The position numbers and the translations under genes were made by a program. A model generated the notes under the pieces. The model was not told the origin of the DNA, did no database searches, and was given only the letters and a program-made list of their open reading frames with translations. A stretch of 44,595 nucleotides of DNA from Sphingomonas bacterium. Lineage in GTDB: Bacteria; Pseudomonadota; Alphaproteobacteria; Sphingomonadales; Sphingomonadaceae. Positions 37,663 through 44,595 of the stretch are shown one piece after another; position 1 is the first letter of the stretch; each line of letters starts with the position of its first letter. The DNA lies in assembly GCF_028289855.1 (NCBI RefSeq), contig NZ_JAQGKZ010000053.1:1-44595 (forward strand). The letters run 5' to 3'.

Positions 37663-38315
37663 TTCACCTGTCCTGTCTTCGTCAGCACGACGTGCATCGC
37701 GTGGGGGCTGTTGACCTGCTCGGTCACCGCAAAGCCAAGCGCGGGCAAGTCGATCCCGTCGAACATCTTCTCGCCCTGTCCCAGGAAAACCGGCGACACC
37801 GCGTAATGCAGTTCGTCGATCAGCCCGGCCTGCAGATATTGCCGCACGGTCGACACGCCGCCGCCGATCTTGACGTCGAGGTCACCCGCCGCGGCCTTGG
37901 CCTGCTCCAGCGCGCTTTCGATCCCGTCGGTGACGAAGACGAAGGTGGTCCCGCCCTCCATCTCGATCGGCGCGCGCGGATGGTGCGTCAGGATGAAGGT
38001 CGGCGCGTGGTAGGGCGGGTTGTCACCCCACCAGCCCTTCCAGTCGGGCCCGCCCCAATCGTCGCCCGCGGGGCCGAACATGTTGCGGCCGAGGATGAAC
38101 GCGCCGAACCCCGCCATCGCGCGCGCGCCGAAATCCTGGTCGATCCCGTCGCTGCCGCCGCTCTGTCCGGTCATCTCCTTGAAGAATCGTGTGCCGAAGA
38201 ACCAGGTATGGAGCTCGGGCCCGCGCTTGCCGAGCGGATCGGCCAGGCTCTGTTCGGGACCCGCGCCGAAGCCATCGACCGACACCGAAAATCCGCCAAC
38301 CCTGACCTTACCCAT
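37659..38315 (-). CDS. Dihydrofolate-reductase-family (RibD C-terminal-like) protein
   Basis: A 218-aa NADPH-dependent reductase-fold protein. The N-terminal VGGFSVSVDGFGAGPEQS is the usual start of the RibD-C/YyaP-like group; FILGRNMFGPAGDDW follows, then VKIGGGVSTVRQYLQAGLIDELH and the FLGQGEKMFDGI tail. The family reduces pterin-like or other substrates; most stand-alone members are uncharacterised. It is the first gene of a three-gene operon with a GST and a DUF1993 protein, all overlapping by 1-4 bases. Confidence 0.85.
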   Translation of the reverse strand: MGKVRVGGFSVSVDGFGAGPEQSLADPLGKRGPELHTWFFGTRFFKEMTGQSGGSDGIDQDFGARAMAGFGAFILGRNMFGPAGDDWGGPDWKGWWGDNPPYHAPTFILTHHPRAPIEMEGGTTFVFVTDGIESALEQAKAAAGDLDVKIGGGVSTVRQYLQAGLIDELHYAVSPVFLGQGEKMFDGIDLPALGFAVTEQVNSPHAMHVVLTKTGQVK

Positions 38316-38341
38316 CGTCTCTCTCCATAAGCGCGCGCCAG

Positions 38342-38355
38342 CGCCTTATAAGGCG
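38342..38355. promoter_or_regulatory. Perfect palindrome between divergent genes
   Basis: CGCCTTATAAGGCG is a perfect 14-bp palindrome 26 bases upstream of the reductase-operon start and 59 bases upstream of the GGDEF-EAL gene. It could be an operator shared by both, or overlap a promoter (it contains TTATAA). No regulator is named by the context. Confidence 0.35.
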
Positions 38356-38414
38356 GCCGCCAAGCGACGGAAAATTAATCCTGGGCGGCAAGCACTTCAT
38401 AACACCTTGGCGAT

Positions 38415-41066
38415 ATGGCAAGCTGCATGTCGCTGCACCGCAACCGATCGACGACCGAGGCACCGCGCTCGATCTGGGGCGCGTTGGGGCTCAACGCCGA
38501 CCCCGCGCCCGAAGTTACCGACAGCCGTCTGATCCGGCTGGCCGAGGTCGCGGCGATCTGGCCGTTCGTGCTGTTCGCGCAGATCCTGGCACCGGTAACC
38601 GTCGCGCTGGTCGTCCATTATACCGGCCACGACGCGATGCTCGGCGACGTCGCGACGCGCGGTGGTTTGATCGCGCTGATGTCGCTGGGCGCGCTGCTCC
38701 AGCTCAAGCTGCCCAGAGCGCGCGAGTGGCCGACGCAGATGCAGGTGCGCACGCTGACGCTCAGCGCGGCGGGGATCGGTGCCGGCCTATTGTGGCTGTT
38801 GCCGCTGCTGGCGACACCGCAACTGACTCAATTCCACCTCGCCGGGTTCGTCGCGATCTTCGCCGCGGTCACGATCACCGCGATCGCGATCCATCCGGTA
38901 CGCGCCGCCACCCTGTCCTATGCCGCGACGCTGGGCGCGATGGTGATGTTCCGCTCGGGCATCGCGCTGCCGTCGGCGGTCGCCGCTTTGGCCTTCGTCA
39001 CGCTGATCGTCGCGACCGTCCGGCTGGCGCGCGACGACCAGAAAACCACCGAGCGTCACGGCGCGAGCACCAATGCCGGCCGCCTCGCCGAACAGCTCGT
39101 CCGCGAGGTCGAGGAACATGGCGACGGGTGGTTCTGGCAGACCGACCGCCAGGGCTTTTTCACCTATCTGTCGGCGAAGGTGGCGCGCGAGTTCGAGCGG
39201 CTGGGGACGATCACCCACGGCGCCAAGTTGATCGACACGTTCCGCGTCGACGCCGAATCGGGCGACACCGAGCGCACGCTCAATTTCCACCTCTCCACGC
39301 GCACCTCGTTCACCGATTATTCGGTGTGCCCGGCGACCGACGAGGAAAGCGATCATTGGTGGTCGATTTCGGGGCGTCCGGTGCTCGACGGGCTCGGACG
39401 GTTTCAGGGGTTCGTCGGCTCGGGCCGCGACCTGACCGAAAAACGCCGCTCGGACGCGGAGATCACGCGGCTCGCACTGTTCGACGGGCTGACCGGGCTC
39501 GCCAACCGACAGCGCATGCGCGCCTCGCTCGACAAGACGCTCGCGCCGCAATCGGGCACCGGCACCACCGCGTTGTTCCTGCTCGACCTCGACCGGTTCA
39601 AGGCGGTCAACGACACGCTCGGCCACCAGGTCGGCGATGCGCTGCTCAAGCAAGTCGCGCAGCGGCTGCAGCGCGCGGTCGGCGAGGCCGGGCTGGTCGG
39701 GCGGCTCGGCGGCGACGAATTCAAGGTCGTGCTGCCCGGGATGGGCAATCGCGACAGATTGAGCGAGCTCGCCATCGCGGTCATCAACGCCGTGTCGCAG
39801 CCCTTCTTCATCGAAGGCTCGTCGATCTCGGTCGGCTGCTCGGTCGGCATCGCGGTCGCGCCCGAGGACGGCACCGATTCGGAAACGCTGACGCGCAACG
39901 CCGACATCGCGATGTACGCCGCCAAGGGCGACGGGCGCGGCATCCACCGTTTCTTCCGTCCCGAACTGCTGGAGGGCGCGAAGAGCCGCAAGCTGCTCGA
40001 GGACGATCTGCGCGGCGCGCTCGCGGGCAACCAGTTCCACGTCGCCTATCAGCCGGTCGTCTCGACCGAAGGCGCGCGGATCGTCGGGTTCGAGGCGCTG
40101 ATCCGCTGGGACCACCCGACCCGCGGGAGCATCAGCCCGGCCGAGTTCATCCCGATCGCCGAGGAATCGGGTCTGATCGAGCCGATCGGCGAATGGGTGC
40201 TGCGCACCGCGTGCCGCGAGGCCGCGACCTGGCCGAACCACGTCCGCGTCGCGGTCAACGTGTCGCCGATCCAGTTCGCCAACCCCGCGCTGCCGGCGAT
40301 CGTCACCTCGGCGCTGGCCGCCTCCGGGCTCGCCGCGGAACGCCTCGAACTCGAAATCACCGAAGGCGTTTTCCTCAACGAAACAAGCTCTTCGGAGGCG
40401 ATGTTCAAGTCGCTCAAGGGGATCGGCGTGCGCCTCGCGCTCGACGATTTCGGCACCGGTTACTCGTCGCTCGGCTATTTGAAGAAGGCGCCGTTCGACA
40501 AGATCAAGATCGACCAGAGCTTCGTGCGTGGCGCCGCCGTCCCGGGCAACCGCAACGCCGCGATCATCAAGGCGATCGTGACCTTGGCCAACACGCTCTA
40601 CATGGAAACCACCGCAGAGGGCGTCGAACACCAGGACGAAGTCGAGCTGATCCGCGAACTGGGGTGCAGCCACATCCAGGGCTTCGTCTATGGCAAAGCG
40701 GCGCGCTGCGAGGACGTGATCCTGTTGCTCGAGGGATCCGGCGGGATCGCCACGCCTCGAGGCTTCAAGGTCAGCCGCAGCCCGCGCTCGCGGATGCTGC
40801 GCACCGCGCAACTCGACCTCGGCAGTGCGCAGGGCGAAGTCCGGATCCGCAACATCTCGTCGACCGGCGCGCTGATCGACGGGATCGAATTCCCCAGCGA
40901 GTCGGGCGGCGTCGACGTGATGATCGAACTGCTCGAAGGCCAGATGTTCCCGGCCACCGTCAAATGGGCGAAGGACGGCAAAGCAGGGCTGGAGTTCGCC
41001 GAATACTTCAACCTCGAACGCTTGAACGCGGTCGCGCCGAACAGGGGCCTGCGCAAGGCGGGGTGA
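38415..41066 (+). CDS. Membrane GGDEF-EAL protein with C-terminal PilZ domain
   Basis: An 883-aa cyclic-di-GMP enzyme. About five membrane segments lie in residues 45-210, followed by a PAS-like region (about 230-340). The diguanylate cyclase site is GGDEF (432-436). The I-site position before it reads GEAG, so RxxD product inhibition is missing. The phosphodiesterase domain has an intact EAL (560-562), NVSPIQF, LEITEG, LDDFGTGYSSLGY, KIKIDQSFV and AEGVE motifs. The last 110 residues carry a PilZ signature (RSRMLR and NISSTG). Both enzyme activities look possible. It may tune motility or biofilm; a soluble chemoreceptor is encoded 4 kb away. Confidence 0.9.
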   Translation: MASCMSLHRNRSTTEAPRSIWGALGLNADPAPEVTDSRLIRLAEVAAIWPFVLFAQILAPVTVALVVHYTGHDAMLGDVATRGGLIALMSLGALLQLKLPRAREWPTQMQVRTLTLSAAGIGAGLLWLLPLLATPQLTQFHLAGFVAIFAAVTITAIAIHPVRAATLSYAATLGAMVMFRSGIALPSAVAALAFVTLIVATVRLARDDQKTTERHGASTNAGRLAEQLVREVEEHGDGWFWQTDRQGFFTYLSAKVAREFERLGTITHGAKLIDTFRVDAESGDTERTLNFHLSTRTSFTDYSVCPATDEESDHWWSISGRPVLDGLGRFQGFVGSGRDLTEKRRSDAEITRLALFDGLTGLANRQRMRASLDKTLAPQSGTGTTALFLLDLDRFKAVNDTLGHQVGDALLKQVAQRLQRAVGEAGLVGRLGGDEFKVVLPGMGNRDRLSELAIAVINAVSQPFFIEGSSISVGCSVGIAVAPEDGTDSETLTRNADIAMYAAKGDGRGIHRFFRPELLEGAKSRKLLEDDLRGALAGNQFHVAYQPVVSTEGARIVGFEALIRWDHPTRGSISPAEFIPIAEESGLIEPIGEWVLRTACREAATWPNHVRVAVNVSPIQFANPALPAIVTSALAASGLAAERLELEITEGVFLNETSSSEAMFKSLKGIGVRLALDDFGTGYSSLGYLKKAPFDKIKIDQSFVRGAAVPGNRNAAIIKAIVTLANTLYMETTAEGVEHQDEVELIRELGCSHIQGFVYGKAARCEDVILLLEGSGGIATPRGFKVSRSPRSRMLRTAQLDLGSAQGEVRIRNISSTGALIDGIEFPSESGGVDVMIELLEGQMFPATVKWAKDGKAGLEFAEYFNLERLNAVAPNRGLRKAG

Positions 41067-41073
41067 CGCAACG

Positions 41074-41601
41074 TTACTTAACGGTCCCGGCCAGGCAACC
41101 ATCCCAGCCGACAAACGGGCTTGGCCAAGACCGATAGATATCCATTCGACTAGCACCGCCGCGCGGCACAATATCGAACGTGTACATCACCCTGTTACGG
41201 CCGTTTCGAACAACCACTCGCCAACTACCCTGTCCCAGCGCAAACAATTGCCCATGGTTTTTGGTTGCCAGGCAGCGCGCGAGCGAACCCGGATCCCCCT
41301 TGATTTTCACTGTTTCAATCGGCTCGCCCGTCAAAACGGGCATGGGAAGGACGGGTTCACGCGAGAAATCCGATCCGCGAAAGACCGACTGGTAGAGCAT
41401 GAAAACGCCCGCGCCGAGAAAAACCAGGTTGAGTAATGTGGCGCCATACCAGTCGAGTGAGCCGTTATGGTAATGCGCCCAACCACCCCGGCCAGGAACG
41501 CGAAACTGGCCCCTCGCCCAGCCCCGATATGAAACATAAGCCGCCACGGCGAGGAACGGAACGGTCAGCAAAAGCCACGGGCTGGGGTCCAAGCTGCGCA
41601 C
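41074..41601 (-). CDS. Small membrane protein of unknown function, 175 aa
   Basis: Two hydrophobic segments (about residues 8-26 and 53-72) precede a predicted extracytoplasmic part with SLARCLATKNHGQLFALGQG and one more cysteine near the C terminus (DGCLAG), possibly a disulfide. No family recognised. A GTG at 41601 or TTG at 41604 can start it; no good ribosome-binding site is seen. It converges on the GGDEF-EAL gene, ending 8 bases from it. Confidence 0.6.
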   Translation of the reverse strand: MRSLDPSPWLLLTVPFLAVAAYVSYRGWARGQFRVPGRGGWAHYHNGSLDWYGATLLNLVFLGAGVFMLYQSVFRGSDFSREPVLPMPVLTGEPIETVKIKGDPGSLARCLATKNHGQLFALGQGSWRVVVRNGRNRVMYTFDIVPRGGASRMDIYRSWPSPFVGWDGCLAGTVK

Positions 41602-41661
41602 CAAACCTTATTGGCAATCGCCCTACTGTCCCGCAACTGGGTAGTCGGCGGACGGAAACAC

Positions 41662-42654
41662 CTAAACCCACTCGCGCTCGTCCGGCCACTGCATCGGATA
41701 CATCGTGACGTACTGGGCCAATCGCGGGCGGTCGCTCGTGTTGGCGCTGGCACCGTGCGGGATTTCCTGGCGCCAGATCACCAGGTCGCCCGCGCCCGCC
41801 GGTACCGTGACCGCCTCTCCCGACAAATCGACCCGGCGCGGGTCGGCGGCGCCCAGCGACTCCAGCCAGCCGGCGGCAAGCCGGTGATGGAACCCCGGCA
41901 CGACCTGCAACGCGCCCTGATCGGCGGCGGTATCGGTCAGGTACAAGATGCCTCCGACGTCGAACGGAATCGGCGGCGCAAGGCTGGTGTCCCAGTGCAG
42001 GTGCGGGCCGGGGAAGCTGTAATTCCCCGCGACCGGCGGGTTGAAGCTGAGCCGGTCGGTCGACGCGATCAGATCGGCGTGACCATAGAGTTCGGCAAAC
42101 GCCTTGTGCAGCCGGGGCGCGCGGCGCGGGACGTTCATCGCGGGATGCTGGAAATGCTGGACCATGATGCCGTTGGTGCGCGGGGCGTACCATGTCGCGG
42201 GGTCGGCCGGATCGGCGTCGAGAACCGACCAGAGGTGCTCGGCGATCGCCCCCGCCTCGTCGCGCGTTACCGCGCCACGCAGGACGACGACGCCATCGCG
42301 CTCCCATATTGCCAGCTCGGCGGCATCGAACACCGGATCGGCCGCCATCACCCTTGCCCGTCGCGCGATCTCGGCGGCGGGCGGCGATGCGCCATGATAC
42401 CAGGCATGGTAGCGTTCGATCCGCGCCGGGTCGGACCGCCCGGCAGTCGCGACGATCCACGCGGCGAACTCGTCGAACCCGGGCCGTGCGTCGCCGAGGT
42501 GGCGCATCGCCTCCTCCAGCCCGATCCCGAGCGTATCGAGCAAGGTGCGCGTCGGCGGCGGCCGCGAATCGCGCGGCGCGGCCAGCATCGTCGCGCGCGC
42601 CCAAAGATCGTACAGTCCCGCCACATCGCGGGTCGGCATTTGCTCGTCGATCAT
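41662..42654 (-). CDS. Phytanoyl-CoA dioxygenase (PhyH) family protein
   Basis: A 330-aa Fe(II)/2-oxoglutarate dioxygenase. The PhyH domain covers about residues 110-320: VVVLRGAVTRDEAGAIAEHL, then the metal motif HWD in GPHLHWDTSLAPP, the distal His in EIPHGASANTS and the 2-oxoglutarate Arg in DRPRLAQYV. The first 110 residues (helical, RARVMAADPVFDAAELAIWE) are an extra N-terminal part. The family hydroxylates many lipids and small metabolites, so the substrate is not predictable. It is a single gene; the nrdA promoter region lies upstream. Confidence 0.85.
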   Translation of the reverse strand: MIDEQMPTRDVAGLYDLWARATMLAAPRDSRPPPTRTLLDTLGIGLEEAMRHLGDARPGFDEFAAWIVATAGRSDPARIERYHAWYHGASPPAAEIARRARVMAADPVFDAAELAIWERDGVVVLRGAVTRDEAGAIAEHLWSVLDADPADPATWYAPRTNGIMVQHFQHPAMNVPRRAPRLHKAFAELYGHADLIASTDRLSFNPPVAGNYSFPGPHLHWDTSLAPPIPFDVGGILYLTDTAADQGALQVVPGFHHRLAAGWLESLGAADPRRVDLSGEAVTVPAGAGDLVIWRQEIPHGASANTSDRPRLAQYVTMYPMQWPDEREWV

Positions 42655-42925
42655 CGCCGACGTCGGACCACAACCGATAGATCGGGTCCAGACCGCCCCT
42701 AAAAAATTTTCCGCCGTTCCACGTTCGTTCGCTTGCGTTTCCGCAAAGCCGCAGAAACCCGCGCGTCGCGGCGAATGGGCCGGATCGGACCTTCCATGAA
42801 CCGACTCAAAATAGCGACGAACCGAGTCATTAAAACGTCATTTACCGTCTTGCGTCGAACGGCGGATAGGCACAATCTGTTGAGGTTCAGTTCGGGGGCG
42901 AACCCAAGCACTGGTAGACGAGTGA

Positions 42926-42944
42926 CCGGGATACTATATCCCGG
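42926..42944. promoter_or_regulatory. Perfect dyad upstream of nrdA
   Basis: CCGGGATA-CTA-TATCCCGG is a perfect 8-bp dyad with a 3-base centre, about 138 bases upstream of the nrdA start. The CTATAT core resembles half of an NrdR box, but the outer parts do not match the NrdR consensus. It may be an operator or a hairpin. Confidence 0.4.
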
Positions 42945-43020
42945 AAGCGGCTTTTCCGTGCCCAATGCACAGGCTGTGGACACTTTTTGTTCTTGGCCGC
43001 CGACCCCCGGGTGGTAGCAT

Positions 43021-43034
43021 GGGGGTTCGCCCCC
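43021..43034 (+). promoter_or_regulatory. UUCG-loop hairpin in the nrdA leader
   Basis: GGGGG-TTCG-CCCCC forms an extra-stable hairpin 48 bases before the nrdA start. It has no T-tract, so it is more likely an mRNA leader structure than a terminator. Confidence 0.45.
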
Positions 43035-43081
43035 GAGTCGAGACGACGAGCGTATAAGAGCGCGGCAAGCAGGGGCGGATG

Positions 43082-44595
43082 ATGGACTTCAGAGACACCG
43101 AAGGAACGGGCGAGCATATGGCAACCGACGCGATCGAGGCGACTGCCCCGGCCAAGCCGAAAAAGGCCGAGAAGCGCGATTCGAAGTCGATCACGCCGCA
43201 GCCTTATGCGCTCGAGGTCGATCATTCGCGCGACGCATTGCTCACCGATTTCGGCAAGGACACGCTCAACGACCGCTACCTGCTGCCGGGCGAATCGTAC
43301 CAGGATCTGTTCGTCCGCGTGGCGTCGGCCTATGCCGACGATGCGGCGCACGCGCAGCGCATCTACGATTACATCTCGCGGCTGTGGTTCATGCCCGCCA
43401 CGCCGGTTCTGTCGAACGGCGGCACCGGGCGTGGCCTCCCAATTTCGTGCTTCCTCAACTCGGTCCCCGACAGCCTCAACGGCATCGTCGATACGTGGAA
43501 CGAGAATGTCTGGCTGGCGTCGCGCGGCGGCGGGATCGGCACCTATTGGGGCAATGTCCGCGGCATCGGCGAGCCGGTCGGGCTTAACGGCAAGACCAGC
43601 GGGATCATCCCGTTCGTGCGCGTGATGGATTCGCTGACGCTTGCGATCAGCCAGGGCTCGCTGCGCCGCGGGTCGGCGGCGGTCTATCTCGACATCAATC
43701 ACCCGGAGATCGAGGAATTCCTCGAAATCAGAAAGCCTTCCGGCGACTTCAATAGAAAAGCTCTGAACCTCCACCACGGCGTGCTGATCACCGATGCCTT
43801 CATGGAAGCGGTGCGCGACGGCGGCGAATGGAATCTGCTCAGCCCCAAGGACCGGAGCGTCCGCGCCACGGTCGATGCGCGCGCGCTGTTCCAAAAGCTG
43901 GTCGAGACGCGCCTCGCGACCGGCGAGCCGTACATCATCTTCGCCGACCATGTGAACAAGAACATGCCCAAGCATCACCGCGATCTCGGCCTCAAGGTCT
44001 CGACCTCGAACCTGTGCTCGGAAATCACCCTGCCGACCGGCAAGGACCATCTCGGCAATGATCGCACCGCGGTATGCTGCCTGTCGTCGCTGAATTTCGA
44101 GACGTGGGACCAGTGGAAGGACGCCAAGGGTTTCATCGAGGATGTGATGCGTTTCCTCGACAACGTCCTGCAGGATTTCATCGAGCGTGCCGAACCCGGC
44201 ATGGAACGCGCCGCCTATTCCGCGATGCGCGAGCGTTCGGTCGGCCTCGGCGTGATGGGTTTCCACTCTTTCTTGCAGGCACGTGGCCTGCCGTTCGAGG
44301 GCGCCATGGCCAAGAGCTGGAACATGCGCATGTTCAAGCACATTCGCGGCCAGGTCGACGAAGCCTCGATGCAACTGGCGATCGAGCGCGGCCCCTGCCC
44401 CGACGCCGCCGACATGGGCGTGATGGAGCGCTTCAGCTGCAAGATGGCGATCGCGCCGACCGCATCGATCAGCATCATCACCGGCGGCACCAGCGCCTGC
44501 ATCGAGCCGATCCCGGCCAACATCTACACCCACAAGACGCTCAGCGGCTCATGGTCGGTCAAGAACCCCTATCTCGAAAAGCTGCTCAACGAGAA
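43082..44595 (+). CDS. nrdA: Ribonucleoside-diphosphate reductase alpha subunit (3' end missing)
   Basis: Catalytic subunit of a class I ribonucleotide reductase; the frame runs off the right edge. Visible landmarks are the first redox Cys (LPISCFLNSVPDSL), the GGGIG region, and the active-site NLCSEITLPTG with its Asn-Cys-Glu set. There is no vitamin-B12-type signature and no B12 riboswitch, so class II is unlikely. No N-terminal ATP-cone precedes the core: after an acidic/Lys-rich tail of about 40 residues the catalytic domain begins directly. ATG at 43082 (with AGGGG at 43071) is chosen; ATG at 43118 is the alternative. The C-terminal cysteines are outside the window. Confidence 0.9.
   Translation, partial: MDFRDTEGTGEHMATDAIEATAPAKPKKAEKRDSKSITPQPYALEVDHSRDALLTDFGKDTLNDRYLLPGESYQDLFVRVASAYADDAAHAQRIYDYISRLWFMPATPVLSNGGTGRGLPISCFLNSVPDSLNGIVDTWNENVWLASRGGGIGTYWGNVRGIGEPVGLNGKTSGIIPFVRVMDSLTLAISQGSLRRGSAAVYLDINHPEIEEFLEIRKPSGDFNRKALNLHHGVLITDAFMEAVRDGGEWNLLSPKDRSVRATVDARALFQKLVETRLATGEPYIIFADHVNKNMPKHHRDLGLKVSTSNLCSEITLPTGKDHLGNDRTAVCCLSSLNFETWDQWKDAKGFIEDVMRFLDNVLQDFIERAEPGMERAAYSAMRERSVGLGVMGFHSFLQARGLPFEGAMAKSWNMRMFKHIRGQVDEASMQLAIERGPCPDAADMGVMERFSCKMAIAPTASISIITGGTSACIEPIPANIYTHKTLSGSWSVKNPYLEKLLNE

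Larger units (their letters stand above)
42655..43081. other. Intergenic region upstream of nrdA, 427 bp
   Basis: No gene is supported here; the open frames at 42699-42983 (minus) and 42733-43017 (plus) lack coding character and motifs. The region holds a 14-bp inverted repeat (42892-42905 and 43023-43036), a 19-bp perfect dyad (42926-42944), a UUCG hairpin (43021-43034) and AGGGG (43071-43075) as the nrdA ribosome-binding site. It probably contains the divergent promoters of the PhyH and nrdA genes. Confidence 0.6.

Noticed and set aside
38726..41171. Very long open frames of about 800 codons on both strands (38726-41137 plus, 38787-41171 minus)
   Set aside because: They are shadows of the GGDEF-EAL-PilZ gene: high G+C leaves few stops, the translations are Arg/Pro/Ala-rich and show no domain.
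42699..43017. Small open frames before nrdA on both strands
   Set aside because: No ribosome-binding site, no motif, and they overlap the regulatory structures.
42887..44533. Minus-strand open frame of 548 codons over nrdA
   Set aside because: Antisense shadow of nrdA with low-complexity composition. The plus frame has all NrdA motifs.

Overview
The window is high-G+C chromosomal DNA from an alphaproteobacterium, most likely a sphingomonad (Sphingomonas or a close relative). This rests on the conserved core-gene order, the codon bias, the single-chain class I fumarase, and families that I remember as common in sphingomonads (a 49-aa MIRKLK-type small protein, a PHA-system protein, DUF2721 and DUF4345 proteins). 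No database search was possible. I see no prophage, transposase, integrase, CRISPR array, tRNA or rRNA gene.

Layout. Bases 1-5253 hold a tight plus-strand run: plsC (cut by the left edge), miaB, a 2OG-Fe(II) oxygenase-like gene, phoH, ybeY and corC. In many proteobacteria phoH-ybeY-corC runs straight into lnt. Here corC and lnt are about 11.5 kb apart. The intervening block holds katG, two unrecognised genes, an exported TPR protein, an ArsR regulator coupled to a fatty-acid desaturase, a membrane acyltransferase, a sorbosone-dehydrogenase-like protein, an HTH regulator, a PHA-system protein and a VOC protein. The core run resumes with lnt, metK, a secreted protein and trmB (16.8-21.3 kb).

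From 21.3 to 34.4 kb is mixed housekeeping and envelope content: a ParB-like protein, a FemAB/CelD-type acetyltransferase, DUF2721-DUF4345, an exported amidase, small secreted or lipoproteins, a PRC-barrel protein, uvrB, two DUF3617 lipoproteins, a metallo-beta-lactamase-fold enzyme and a soluble chemoreceptor with its sensor at the C terminus. From 34.4 to 38.3 kb are two minus-strand operons: fumarase-trmO, and a RibD/DHFR-type reductase-GST-DUF1993 group. The window ends with a GGDEF-EAL-PilZ protein, a small membrane protein, a PhyH-type dioxygenase and the start of nrdA.

The most notable non-coding content is at 25.8-26.1 kb on the minus strand. A roughly 260-nt candidate structured RNA carries a 15-nt perfect complement of the 16S rRNA 3' tail as the Shine-Dalgarno of an 18-codon ORF. 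Two hairpins and a strong intrinsic terminator follow, just upstream of the amidase gene. Other regulatory candidates are a perfect palindrome over the arsR ribosome-binding site, a dyad or possible pseudoknot in front of metK, a dyad before the HTH gene, a near-consensus LexA box at uvrB, and a dyad plus UUCG-loop hairpin before nrdA. Three families of short intergenic repeat are present; one appears to supply the ribosome-binding site of ybeY.
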